Shown piece by piece: positions 63,783-64,000 of a DNA stretch of 64,000 bases. Location: assembly GCA_963836005.1 (NCBI GenBank), contig CAWIHS010000005.1, positions 124,001 to 188,000 on the forward strand, in the 5' to 3' direction. The stretch comes from CAWIHS01 sp963836005 (GTDB taxonomy: Bacteria; Pseudomonadota; Gammaproteobacteria; GRL18). Under the pieces are notes generated by a model that was not told the DNA's origin, did not search any database, and saw only the letters and a program-made list of their open reading frames with translations. The number at the start of each line of letters is the position of its first letter. The first letter of the stretch is position 1. The translations under genes and the position numbers were made by a program.

Positions 63783-64000
63783 AGGATTTTTTTATAAATT
63801 CAGAACCAGGCTTCAATAAGAAATGGATGCAATAACCTGACTCGTCTTACTGTTTGACGTAATAGTTCAATTTGCTCTACTATAAAGTTGATTCGGGTAA
63901 CGTTCCTGCAAATTAAGCGAAATCACTATCCAGGGAAACGCAGGCTACTCTACCCCCTGATTATGCAGGTATTCATCATAAGTTCCTTTAAAATCCACCA

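Overview
This window looks like a chromosomal segment of a gammaproteobacterium. Several gene neighbourhoods keep the order known from Escherichia coli or Pseudomonas: uvrY-uvrC-pgsA followed by tRNA-Gly and tRNA-Cys, purM-purN-DUF3108 divergent from DUF2066-perM, rsxABCDGE-nth, metG divergent from apbC (mrp), and nagZ upstream of a methylthioinosine phosphorylase. A Gly/Asn/Tyr-rich secreted protein resembling sulfur globule envelope proteins, a DsrE-family protein and several thioredoxin-fold proteins point to a sulfur-oxidising lifestyle. That is an inference, and I do not name a genus.

Layout. Positions 1-8050 are AT-rich and accessory: secreted proteins of unknown function, two genes that look frameshifted (a transglutaminase-like protein at 416-2879 and a secreted protein at 4636-5783), a cysteine hydrolase, and decayed IS30 and ISKra4 transposase remnants. 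Positions 8160-24534 are mostly core genes: tRNAs, pgsA, uvrC, uvrY, a Bax-inhibitor-like membrane protein, mutH, def, csiV, a purine-salvage operon (DsrE-like, hpt, mtiP), nagZ, two peptide ABC permeases with a solute-binding protein and an L,D-transpeptidase, a CYTH triphosphatase and rlmD. Positions 25000-32340 hold envelope and secreted proteins, arfB, a tandem rhodanese, an Omp85-type barrel, the sulfur-globule-like protein and a thioredoxin. Positions 32400-54661 hold gshA, perM, DUF2066, purMN, DUF3108, a membrane-fused GDPD, dcd, apbC, metG, the complete rsx operon, nth and DUF1841. Positions 55000-64000 hold gloA, argG, a DUF255-DsbD fusion, an orphan trpB, a thioredoxin-HEAT fusion and an alpha/beta hydrolase.

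The most distinctive structure is between the genes. Two families of short non-coding inverted-repeat elements are scattered through intergenic spaces. Family A (about 155 bp, four full copies) has long terminal inverted repeats, and three copies carry a four-tract G-quadruplex motif. Family B (about 171 bp, three full copies) has an internal hairpin. Both end in GTAACT-N-CTCA and are flanked by direct repeats of 8 bp (exact for three copies, near-exact for three more). One family A copy sits inside a family B copy. This is what miniature transposable elements (MITEs) moved by one unidentified transposase would look like. No matching transposase is visible in the window.

How the genes work together: hpt and mtiP form a purine and methylthioadenosine salvage unit, with a DsrE-family protein as an unexpected first gene. 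nagZ, the peptide transporter parts and the L,D-transpeptidase suggest murein recycling. The rsx operon, thioredoxins, gshA, the rhodanese and the DUF255-DsbD fusion form a broad redox and thiol theme.
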